NCBI GenBank assembly: GCA_016715965.1
Contig: JADJXG010000001.1
Coordinates: 3,291,501-3,355,500, forward strand
Direction of reading: 5' to 3'
Length of the DNA: 64,000 nt
Source: Saprospiraceae bacterium
GTDB taxonomy: Bacteria > Bacteroidota > Bacteroidia > Chitinophagales > Saprospiraceae
Shown here: positions 27,421 to 34,761 of the stretch, piece by piece
Numbering within the stretch: position 1 is the stretch's first letter
Layout of the letters: every line of letters begins with the position of its first letter
Notes under the pieces: generated by a model
Told to the model about the DNA's origin: nothing
Database searches by the model: none
What the model saw: the letters and a program-made list of their open reading frames with translations, nothing else
Translations under genes and position numbers: made by a program

Positions 27421-27680
27421 AATGAATTGATTATGAGATTAAAACTTATCTATCTACCAATAATTAAATGGAGACAGTTGGACAGCAGCAAATAATGTGC
27501 CATTTAATTATTATGTCAAGAATTTCAATACTTTACACTTTAAATTTTAAGTAAATATTTAATTCTGAAATTAATTCGTAGACAAATATAGCCAAATAAT
27601 AGACAAGTGGCTATTATATAGAGAACGATCCCAAGGTTTTGAGTGTTATAAGGTTTTTAATCAACAAACCAAAAAGTCAA
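27421..27680. other. Intergenic region (260 bp) between divergent genes
   Basis: AT-rich, with no open frame worth calling and no hairpin. It contains one minus-strand TATATTTG-like box near 27580, about 160 bases from the T9SS gene start. No clear promoter was found for the SPFH gene. Confidence 0.4.
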
Positions 27681-28676
27681 ATGGGCATTTTTAGTTTTTT
27701 CAAAAACGAGTTTATTGAAGTGATTGATTGGGTTGAAAATGACCCAAATGTCATCCTTTACAAATTTCAGGACAAGCAGGCCGATATTAAGTATGGCGCA
27801 GCGCTTACGGTGAGACCTTCTCAGTTGGCCATTTTTGTCAATGAGGGTGAAATAGCAGATGTTTTCTCAGAAGGCCTTTATTCTTTAGAGACACAAAACT
27901 TGCCCATACTGACGAAGTTGAGGCATTGGGACATGGGATTCAAATCCCCTTTTAAATGTGATATATACTTTGTCAGTTTAAAACATTTCACCCAATTTAA
28001 ATGGGGTACTCCAAATCCAATCTTATTGCGCGATCAGCAATTTGGACAAGTCAGGGTAAAAGCTTTCGGCACTTATATGCTTAAAATTTCAGATCCAATT
28101 GCATTTTTTAAGCAATACGCCGGAAACAGGAATATAGTATATCAGTCTGAAATTGAAGAAAGTATGAGAGATTTAATCTCTCCGAGATTTGGCGAAGCAC
28201 TGGCCGAATCCAAAATTTCAGTTATGGATATGGTCTCTAATTTAACGGAAATTGGCTCAGCCATCCTTCCCAATTTACAAGATGATTTCAACCAGTTTGG
28301 CATTCAGATTACAAAATTTGTCATTACTAGCATCTCACTTCCTCCGGAGGTTGAATCCTTCTATGACAAAATTACGAATATGAACATGGTAAAAGATATG
28401 GATCGACTCACCAAATTCGAAACCTCACAAGCCATCGGAAAGGCAGCTGAAAATCAAGGTTCAACGGGTGCTTTTATTGGCATGAACATGGGAGCCGGTA
28501 TGGGGCAAATGATTCATCAATCCATGTCATCTTCAAATCAAAACAGTCAGGATGAACTTGATCTTCAGGCCAGAATAATGGAAGCAATCCGCGAACTTGG
28601 TAAGCTTAAGTCTGAAGGGATTATAACAGAAGATGAATTTGAGTCAAAGAAAAAAGAACTCCTGGCAAGATTGTGA
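27681..28676 (+). CDS. SPFH-domain protein (YdjI-like) with SHOCT tail
   Basis: 331 aa from the ATG at 27681. MGIFSFFKNEFIEVIDW is the typical start of the YdjI-type SPFH (virion-core-like) family; the longer reading from 27639 adds 14 non-homologous residues. SPFH domain about 40-270, a Gly/Met-rich linker, then a SHOCT-like helical tail (KLKSEGIITEDEFESKKKEL). In Bacillus subtilis YdjI works with PspA and YdjG at stressed membranes. The downstream zinc-ribbon gene starts within this gene's last codons (4-base overlap), so the two are coupled. Confidence 0.88.
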   Translation: MGIFSFFKNEFIEVIDWVENDPNVILYKFQDKQADIKYGAALTVRPSQLAIFVNEGEIADVFSEGLYSLETQNLPILTKLRHWDMGFKSPFKCDIYFVSLKHFTQFKWGTPNPILLRDQQFGQVRVKAFGTYMLKISDPIAFFKQYAGNRNIVYQSEIEESMRDLISPRFGEALAESKISVMDMVSNLTEIGSAILPNLQDDFNQFGIQITKFVITSISLPPEVESFYDKITNMNMVKDMDRLTKFETSQAIGKAAENQGSTGAFIGMNMGAGMGQMIHQSMSSSNQNSQDELDLQARIMEAIRELGKLKSEGIITEDEFESKKKELLARL

Positions 28677-29794
28677 TTCCAGAAGCGGTACCTGCAGAAT
28701 TTCTAGATAAAGCAAAAGCTCTGGGTTCTAAATGCCCGTCTTGTGGCGGCAGTATAGGCTTCGATCCTAAAACCACCCAATTGCTTTGCGAATATTGCGG
28801 ATACAACGAATCCCTTCCCAACAAGAATGACCAAATCAAAGAACTAAAGTATTCTAGAAATGAGGGAGAGGAAGAACTATTTTATTTAGACCCGGAATCC
28901 AAAAAAGCTTATCACTGTAACTCTTGCGGCGCAACTGTCCTGGTGGATGCTGACCAGATTAAGTCCAATTGCAGCTTTTGCGCTTCTGAAGTCACACTCA
29001 TTGATGCTTTCCAACAGCGCATCATTAAACCAGCTGGAATCATCCCTTTTTATTTGGGTAAAAAAGAGGCTGAAAATAAATTTTCTGATTGGATCAAACA
29101 AGGATGGTTTCACCCATCAAAATTGAAGGATGCTGCGTCTCTGGATGCCTTGGTTGGGATTTATACTCCATTTTGGACATTTGATTTTCAAGTTTATGCA
29201 GAATGGTGTGGTGAAGCCGGTTATTATTATACAGAATACCACAATGCTTATGTAAATGGCAAATGGGTTACAAAACCAGTCACAAAAGTTCGCTGGGTGT
29301 ATCGCTCTGGAACCTTGAATCATTTTTTTGATGATATTTTAATTGCTGCATCCGATATGATCGACCCAAAATTCAGATCAAAAATTGCTGGATATCGCCT
29401 TAATGAAATGGTTAATTTTGACACGCGGTTTATGATGGGATGGCAATCTGAATTGTACAATCAAAATATTCAGTCTTGCTATGAATTGGCAGAAAGGCAG
29501 GTAATGGAACAAGTCAGGCACATGTGTTCCGGGCAATTGGGAGGGAATACCCAGCGAAATTTGCATGTTACTACTCAACTCTCACAACAAACATACAAGC
29601 ATGTTTATTTACCACTTTGGATCAGTGCCTATAAATACCAGGGTAAAGTTTATAAAATTCTGATCAATGGTCAAACCGGAAAGGTCTACGGTGATAAGCC
29701 CTGGTCCTGGATAAAAATCGGTTTGCTTATTTTTCTGTTTTTAGCATTGGTTTTTACCATTTGGTGGATGAGAGAATACGGATTGATGGATTAA
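28673..29794 (+). CDS. TFIIB-type zinc-ribbon membrane protein (YdjG-like)
   Basis: 373 aa starting at the GTG overlapping the SPFH stop codon (GTGA). Two zinc ribbons: Cys21/24 with Cys39/42, and Cys82/85 with Cys100/103. A long mixed alpha-beta region follows, and one C-terminal transmembrane helix lies at about 345-365 (KIGLLIFLFLALVFTIWWM). This layout resembles YdjG of the B. subtilis pspA-ydjGHI operon. It probably forms a membrane complex with the SPFH partner. No PspA gene is adjacent. Confidence 0.82.
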   Translation: MIPEAVPAEFLDKAKALGSKCPSCGGSIGFDPKTTQLLCEYCGYNESLPNKNDQIKELKYSRNEGEEELFYLDPESKKAYHCNSCGATVLVDADQIKSNCSFCASEVTLIDAFQQRIIKPAGIIPFYLGKKEAENKFSDWIKQGWFHPSKLKDAASLDALVGIYTPFWTFDFQVYAEWCGEAGYYYTEYHNAYVNGKWVTKPVTKVRWVYRSGTLNHFFDDILIAASDMIDPKFRSKIAGYRLNEMVNFDTRFMMGWQSELYNQNIQSCYELAERQVMEQVRHMCSGQLGGNTQRNLHVTTQLSQQTYKHVYLPLWISAYKYQGKVYKILINGQTGKVYGDKPWSWIKIGLLIFLFLALVFTIWWMREYGLMD

Positions 29795-29797
29795 GTA

Positions 29798-29805
29798 TAA
29801 ATTTG
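29798..29805 (+). promoter_or_regulatory. Candidate -7 box four bases before the asparaginase-like ATG
   Basis: TAAATTTG fits TAnnTTTG and ends only 4 bases before the ATG at 29810. If real, the transcript would be leaderless or nearly so. No -33 TTG at 17-23 bases, so the evidence is weak. Confidence 0.3.
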
Positions 29806-29809
29806 CAGA

Positions 29810-30319
29810 ATGGTTACAGAGAACAATTTTATCCAAATATTTATTACAGGTGGAACATTTGACAAAGAGTATAATTTTGTGACCGGGCAATTGTACTTTA
29901 AAGACAGTCATGTCGTAGAGATGCTTGAAAGAGGTCGATGCTCACTTGATGTCAATGTAAAAACTTTGATGATGGTAGATAGTCTCGAAATGACCGATTC
30001 TGACAGAGACATGATCATTCATCAATGTAAAACTTCAAAGACTGATAAGATTCTGATCACGCATGGTACTGACACCATGGTCAAAACAGCGGAAGCCATT
30101 ATTCAGGCTGGTGTTACTCAGAAAACCATCGTTTTAACAGGGGCAATGATCCCTTATGCATTTGGAAGCTCTTCCGATGGATTTTTCAATCTAGGAAGTG
30201 CCCTGGCGTTTGCCCAAACATTAAACAATGGTGTTTATATTTCAATGAATGGAAGGTATTTTCCCTGGGATAAGGTTAGAAAAAATACAAAGACAGGATT
30301 TTTTGAAGAAATCTATTAA
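29810..30319 (+). CDS. Single-domain asparaginase-like protein
   Basis: 169 aa, matching only the N-terminal catalytic domain of type I/II L-asparaginase (usually about 330 aa). The nucleophile motif TGGTFDK is near residue 13, the second active-site block THGTDTM at about 83-89, and VLTGAMIPY at about 108. Single-domain relatives are known as a family in their own right, so truncation is not implied. Amidohydrolase activity is plausible but not certain. It follows the zinc-ribbon gene by 15 bases. Confidence 0.88.
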   Translation: MVTENNFIQIFITGGTFDKEYNFVTGQLYFKDSHVVEMLERGRCSLDVNVKTLMMVDSLEMTDSDRDMIIHQCKTSKTDKILITHGTDTMVKTAEAIIQAGVTQKTIVLTGAMIPYAFGSSSDGFFNLGSALAFAQTLNNGVYISMNGRYFPWDKVRKNTKTGFFEEIY

Positions 30320-30335
30320 ATAAAGTTTCTGGTAA

Positions 30336-32819
30336 TTATTCCATCAGAATCCATTTGCGGTGAATGATAGATTTACCTGTTTCCAATTTAATAAGATACA
30401 GTCCAGAAGGTTGAATCCCCAAATCGATTTCATGCAATCCTGGTAAAAGATTTTTTTCTGAAAATACAGTGATACCTCCGGAATTCAGAACCGAAATGTT
30501 TGTAGACCCAATCGTTTCTAAATACAAAGAAAGAATCGGCTGGTTTGATGGATTTGGAAAGACTAACACTGTTTCCAAAATGACATTAGTTTCTCCTTCA
30601 AAACTGACACAGCTTAGCTCAAATGGGCCAAAAGTGATGGTACAAGTTTCATTGGTCTGCGCGTCCTTGAAACTAACACGATAGAAATAAACCCCTATTC
30701 CTAAATTTTCACCCGTTTGATTATCCAGCTCATTCAAATCCTGATCCAACCATCGTGCTTCCGTGACTGAATCCGAAAAAAATAATTCAATCTTACCATC
30801 TTTTGCAATGCAATCTGAAGGCTCTGTAATAACTATTTCTCTGGGTTGGTAGGATGGATCCTTGTATTGAATATCAAAAGCAAAAGTCCGGTTGCATAAA
30901 TTTGAATCCCGAAAACTCAACAAAAATTTAGAATCCGGTATCTCCCCAAACTGGTAAATCTCAATGGTGTCAAAAGATTTGACAATGGAATCGTTGTAAT
31001 ACATCGAATATTCCAAATCATTCTTGTGTTGCATGCTCAAAACAACCACCGGATCCTTACCAGTACAATCGTCCAAAAGGATGGTATCCACTTTGATTTC
31101 TAGGGGATTGATGAGCTCAACCTTATACGCTACTGCTGTAATATTTCCAGATGGATCCTCAAACTCATATTTTAAATGGTTTATCCCTTCATTAAACAAT
31201 GCGCCTTCGTCAGGCCCTTCCAACTTCCTGATTTCTTTTATCCCGCAGTTATCAAATCCTGATAAAGCAGGAACTTTAAGGCTACAATTATTGATTGTCA
31301 TATCCATTGGAACTTGAACAATGGGAGCCAATGTATCCAATACCAATACATCAATCATTGCAGAGTCAATATTTCCAGCAAGATCGGTGGCAACGATTTT
31401 GACAGGCAAAAGGCCCAAATTATTGCATTTGACTTGACCTACGTCAGCCTTTATAACAATTCCGGTATCACAATTATCGATTACGTTTTTTGCAAATAGT
31501 GAAGGCACAATGGTAAATTGTCCAAAAGAATCCAAATGAACCACTGGCATTGGATTCGGCAGAATCCTCGGCTTGATCCTATCATCCACAACAAGATTGA
31601 TTGATTGAATTCTAACGCACAATTTTTGATCCGTGACCGTACAAGTGTACACTCCTGGAAACTTATCGCTTATTAGTGCAGAAGTCTCTCCTGAATTCCA
31701 TTTATAGTTGTATGGTAAGCTGCCTCCGGATACACTCATTTCAATACTTCCATTGTTGTGATTTATGCAATCCGGTTTGTTTAAAACAAGAGGTATAAGG
31801 CTCAAAGCATCTGGTTGTTCAATAGAAAATTCTTTGATTTGCTCACACTGCGCATTGTCTTTGACTGTAACTGTATAGTCCCCAGCTCTTAAATTTGAAA
31901 TATCCTTGGTGGTTGGTCCATTTGACCATTTATAGGTATATGGACTCACACCTCCACTGACTGTCAAATTAATAAAACCATTGTTATCTCCAAAACAATT
32001 TAACAATAATCTACTTGCAGAAGCATTTATATGGATGATAGTCGGTTGGGTCAGGTTTCTATTAAGTACCACCATACCGCCAGCTTGATCTGTGACCGTT
32101 ACTGAATGATTCCCTGCCATGAGGTTACTGGCTGTCGCGGTGGTTTGACCATTGGACCAATTGTAGTTATAAGGTGGAACACCATTGGATGCTGAGACTG
32201 TAATAAAGCCATCGCTTCCATCAAAACACGACACGTTTTTAAAATTTGAAATACTTGCACTAAGTGGGGGAGGGCCCGGCATATTTCCCAAAACCTGTTC
32301 TGAATAAACCCTGTCTCCAGAATTGTTTCCATTGCCATTGGCCATCACACAAGCGGCATACATATTAACGACCTGACCTGTTGCACTGGCCGGTGCTTGC
32401 CAATCGACGGTCCATGTCAAATTATTTCCTCCACTAAAATTTTTAAAAGGGTTGTGTTCCCAATAATTTTTACCAACAAAAAAACTCAAAGTCGATGAGG
32501 TGCTTGGGTTTGATAAAGTTCCAATGTTGTTATTATTTTGATCGACAACAACCAACTGAAAACCACCCCGGACAGCATTGGTTAATGGAGTCGAGGTATT
32601 GTTTATTTTTAAGGTGATTTGATAAGTCTGCCCCGGAGTGATGCTGCCGGGAAGGCCCAATATTTCCAAACTTCCACTGATACTTCCACCGCCTGAATGG
32701 CAGCTCGCACAAGTACTTTCGCCAGGAGCCCCGGTATAACCATTGGGAGGGTTGGAGGCATAAGAAATGAACAAAAGACCTGAGAGAATAGCAAATGCCC
32801 ATTTGTAAACTACCTTCAT
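30336..32819 (-). CDS. SprB-repeat, choice-of-anchor V surface protein with T9SS sorting domain
   Basis: 827 aa secreted protein. Signal peptide about 1-21. A choice-of-anchor V domain begins at PPNGYTGAPGESTCASCHSG and contains a single CxxCH motif (Cys37, Cys40, His41). Three SprB-type repeats lie at about 190-258, 268-336 and 345-410, each with YxYxW and AGxxxVTVxD-like blocks. HYR-like beta domains follow (about 415-570). The C-terminus is a type A T9SS sorting domain (VFPNPSNQP to RKWILME). SprB repeats occur in gliding adhesins, but no gliding genes are nearby. Likely a surface adhesin or matrix protein. Confidence 0.87.
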   Translation of the reverse strand: MKVVYKWAFAILSGLLFISYASNPPNGYTGAPGESTCASCHSGGGSISGSLEILGLPGSITPGQTYQITLKINNTSTPLTNAVRGGFQLVVVDQNNNNIGTLSNPSTSSTLSFFVGKNYWEHNPFKNFSGGNNLTWTVDWQAPASATGQVVNMYAACVMANGNGNNSGDRVYSEQVLGNMPGPPPLSASISNFKNVSCFDGSDGFITVSASNGVPPYNYNWSNGQTTATASNLMAGNHSVTVTDQAGGMVVLNRNLTQPTIIHINASASRLLLNCFGDNNGFINLTVSGGVSPYTYKWSNGPTTKDISNLRAGDYTVTVKDNAQCEQIKEFSIEQPDALSLIPLVLNKPDCINHNNGSIEMSVSGGSLPYNYKWNSGETSALISDKFPGVYTCTVTDQKLCVRIQSINLVVDDRIKPRILPNPMPVVHLDSFGQFTIVPSLFAKNVIDNCDTGIVIKADVGQVKCNNLGLLPVKIVATDLAGNIDSAMIDVLVLDTLAPIVQVPMDMTINNCSLKVPALSGFDNCGIKEIRKLEGPDEGALFNEGINHLKYEFEDPSGNITAVAYKVELINPLEIKVDTILLDDCTGKDPVVVLSMQHKNDLEYSMYYNDSIVKSFDTIEIYQFGEIPDSKFLLSFRDSNLCNRTFAFDIQYKDPSYQPREIVITEPSDCIAKDGKIELFFSDSVTEARWLDQDLNELDNQTGENLGIGVYFYRVSFKDAQTNETCTITFGPFELSCVSFEGETNVILETVLVFPNPSNQPILSLYLETIGSTNISVLNSGGITVFSEKNLLPGLHEIDLGIQPSGLYLIKLETGKSIIHRKWILME

Positions 32820-32839
32820 CCTGAAGTTCTTTAATTAAT

Positions 32840-32847
32840 CAAAATTA
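32840..32847 (-). promoter_or_regulatory. Candidate -7 box of the SprB-repeat gene
   Basis: On the minus strand the octamer is TAATTTTG, 20 bases upstream of the ATG at 32819. No -33 partner was seen. Confidence 0.35.
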
Positions 32848-32934
32848 CAATAAATATTAGGCATACCTAACATTTATCGATAATCTTAATGTAGATTAAG
32901 AATAATTTCAATAAATACCAATGGGAGATCTGTT

Positions 32935-33900
32935 TTAGAGGCTACCGGCCTTTGAAAATAAGAGGTCAATAAAGGCCTTTTTATTGAAAACCTGAAGTTT
33001 ATCAATACTTTCTCCAACTCCGATGTATTTGATTGGGATTTTAAACTGGTCAGATATGCCCAACACCACACCACCTTTTGCTGTACCGTCCAATTTGGTT
33101 AGAATCAGACCAGTTAATTGGGTAGCATTGGTAAAATGTCTGCATTGTTCAATGGCATTTTGTCCCGTAGTAGCGTCAAGGACCAACAAAACTTCATGTG
33201 GAGCACCAGGAAGGGCCTTCTGAATGGAGCGATAAATTTTACTCAATTCGTTCATAAGATTCAATTTCGTATGAAGTCTTCCTGCTGTATCAATTATTAA
33301 AATGTCAGAACCTTTGACAACGGCTTCACGGGTAGCTTCGAATGCAACTGCAGAAGGATCTGCACCCATACCTTTGGTAAAAAAATCACAGTTTACCCGA
33401 TCTGACCAAATTTTAAGCTGATCTTCTGCCGCAGCCCTAAATGTATCTCCGGCGGCAATGATTACTTTTTTGCCTTTTGCAACAAATTGGAAGGCTAGTT
33501 TACCAATGGAAGTTGTTTTACCTACTCCATTGACACCTACCACTAAAATAATATGGGGTTTCGTTTCTCCGGTATAAAAATCATCCAGATCTTCCGTTTT
33601 ATTTTCTCCCAACATTTGATCGATTTCACTTTTAAGTAGTGTGTTTAGTTCCTCTATTTTCACAAACTTATCAGCTGCAACCCTTGCTTCAAGGCGTTCG
33701 ATAATTTTTACTGAAGTTTCCAATCCAATATCAGAGCTAATAAGAATTTGCTCTAATTCGTCCAGAATTTCTTCATCTATGGTAGATTTTCCAACGACAG
33801 CCCTGGCAATTTTATCAAAAAAGCTTTCTCTGGTTTTTTCAATTCCCTTCTCAAGCTCATGTTGTTTTTCTTTATTGAAAAAACGGTTGAAAAATCCCAT
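32935..33900 (-). CDS. ftsY: Signal recognition particle receptor FtsY
   Basis: SRP receptor GTPase that docks ribosome-nascent chains at the Sec translocon. 321 aa from the ATG at 33900 (MGFFNRFFNKEK); the longer reading adds residues encoded by the terminator region. An N domain is followed by the G domain with VVGVNGVGKTTSIGKL (P-loop), DTAGRLHT (G3) and TKLDGTAKGG (G4/G5). It lacks the long acidic A domain of E. coli, as is usual in Bacteroidota. It lies downstream of DUF4295-rpmG-rpmB, separated by a hairpin. Confidence 0.96.
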   Translation of the reverse strand: MGFFNRFFNKEKQHELEKGIEKTRESFFDKIARAVVGKSTIDEEILDELEQILISSDIGLETSVKIIERLEARVAADKFVKIEELNTLLKSEIDQMLGENKTEDLDDFYTGETKPHIILVVGVNGVGKTTSIGKLAFQFVAKGKKVIIAAGDTFRAAAEDQLKIWSDRVNCDFFTKGMGADPSAVAFEATREAVVKGSDILIIDTAGRLHTKLNLMNELSKIYRSIQKALPGAPHEVLLVLDATTGQNAIEQCRHFTNATQLTGLILTKLDGTAKGGVVLGISDQFKIPIKYIGVGESIDKLQVFNKKAFIDLLFSKAGSL

Positions 33901-33925
33901 ATAAAAATGATTATGAATTAAATAA

Positions 33926-33960
33926 AAAATGAGACGCTCGAAATTCGAACCTCTCATTTT
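33926..33960 (-). terminator. Stem-loop between DUF4295 and ftsY
   Basis: AAAATGAGA pairs with TCTCATTTT over nine bases around a 17-base loop that can itself pair further. On the minus strand the 3' arm runs into T6-A-TT. It could end or attenuate the ribosomal-protein transcript before ftsY. Confidence 0.65.
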
Positions 33961-33983
33961 ATCAAGTACTCAGATAAAAGAAA

Positions 33984-34160
33984 TTACTTGTTTTGCTCGA
34001 AAAAGTCTTTGACTTTGTCCTTGTGGACCATCAGTTCTTTATAGGTATATTTTCCTGTTACCGGATCTTTAATCGACTTGATCACTTTGACAAAATCCCT
34101 ACCAGAACCTACATTGGCTGCACGCTGAGCAACCCTTGCGTTTTTAGATACTTTAGCCAT
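33984..34160 (-). CDS. DUF4295 small basic protein
   Basis: 58 aa, beginning MAKVSKNARVAQRAA and ending EQNK. Lysine-rich, no hydrophobic segment. It is a member of DUF4295, a short family seen in Bacteroidota between rpmG and ftsY. Its position next to two ribosomal proteins and its basic charge suggest a ribosome-associated role, but this is inference. The ATG is 2 bases after the rpmG stop, so it is part of that operon. Confidence 0.85.
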   Translation of the reverse strand: MAKVSKNARVAQRAANVGSGRDFVKVIKSIKDPVTGKYTYKELMVHKDKVKDFFEQNK

Positions 34161-34162
34161 GA

Positions 34163-34351
34163 TTATTTAATTTCTTTATGAACAGTGTATTTCTTTAAGA
34201 TGGGATTGTATTTTTTCAATTCAATCCGATCGGGGGTGTTTTTCTTATTCTTTTCAGTCATATATCTTGAAGTTCCGGGCATTCCAGAATCTTTGTGCTC
34301 TGTACACTCCAAAATAATTTGTTGGCGGTTGCCTTTGCTTTTCTTAGCCAT
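34163..34351 (-). CDS. rpmG: 50S ribosomal protein L33
   Basis: 62 aa large-subunit protein. Recognised by the start MAKKSKGNRQQIILECTEHK and the block MPGTSRYMTEKNKKNTPDRI with LKKYNP. It lacks the paired CxxC zinc ligands, so it is the zinc-independent form. It lies between rpmB (21-base gap) and DUF4295 (2 bases) in one transcript. Confidence 0.97.
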   Translation of the reverse strand: MAKKSKGNRQQIILECTEHKDSGMPGTSRYMTEKNKKNTPDRIELKKYNPILKKYTVHKEIK

Positions 34352-34372
34352 AACTTGTCAATTATTAAAATT

Positions 34373-34600
34373 CTAACATTTACATTCCAATTTCTTCAAA
34401 TACTCATATAAACCATATTTATCAATGGTTCTTAGCGCTTTGGCCGTCACCTTTAATTCAATCCACTCATTGGTCTCTGGTATAAAGAAAGATTTTTTCT
34501 GAAGATTTGGGTTAAATCTTCTTTTTGTTTTTCTATTGGAGTGAGAAACTTTATTTCCAAACAAAGGCCTAGTACCGGTTAAATCACAAACTTTAGACAT
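34373..34600 (-). CDS. rpmB: 50S ribosomal protein L28
   Basis: 75 aa. The N-terminus MSKVCDLTGTRPLFGNKVSH and the basic SNRKTKRRFNPNLQ block are diagnostic of L28. A C-terminal CKC is present, but the paired CxxC zinc sites of the C+ form are not. First protein gene of the rpmB-rpmG-DUF4295 unit, starting 31 bases downstream of tRNA-Arg in the same direction. Confidence 0.97.
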   Translation of the reverse strand: MSKVCDLTGTRPLFGNKVSHSNRKTKRRFNPNLQKKSFFIPETNEWIELKVTAKALRTIDKYGLYEYLKKLECKC

Positions 34601-34631
34601 TGTTATACAGATTTATCAAAATTTTTTTTAG

Positions 34632-34705
34632 TGACTCCGTCAGGATTCAAACCTGAAACCTCCTGATCCGTAGTCAGGTGCTCTATTCAATTGAGCTACG
34701 GAGCC
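34632..34705 (-). tRNA. tRNA-Arg (anticodon ACG)
   Basis: 74 nt cloverleaf. The acceptor stem GGCTCCG/CGGAGTC pairs with one G-U. The anticodon stem CCTGA/TCAGG encloses CTACGGA, anticodon ACG (A34 expected to be modified to inosine). The T arm is standard (GGTTTGAATCC). No CCA encoded. It ends 31 bases before rpmB with no terminator between. Confidence 0.95.
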
Positions 34706-34721
34706 TTTTAAAAACAGGGTG

Positions 34722-34729
34722 CAAAATTA
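34722..34729 (-). promoter_or_regulatory. Candidate -7 box of tRNA-Arg/rpmB operon
   Basis: On the minus strand TAATTTTG, 16 bases before the tRNA 5' end. The expected -33 TTG is not found at normal spacing. Confidence 0.45.
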
Positions 34730-34761
34730 AAGAAAATATTCCATCAGAATGAACTTTTCTG

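Noticed and set aside
29810..30319. Truncated pseudogene of full-length asparaginase
   Set aside because: All motifs of the first domain are intact, the stop is clean, and single-domain relatives form a family, so a decay event need not be assumed.
31590..32250. SprB repeats as a DNA tandem repeat or CRISPR array
   Set aside because: The repeats are about 65-75 codons long and diverged at nucleotide level; they are protein domains, not a DNA array.
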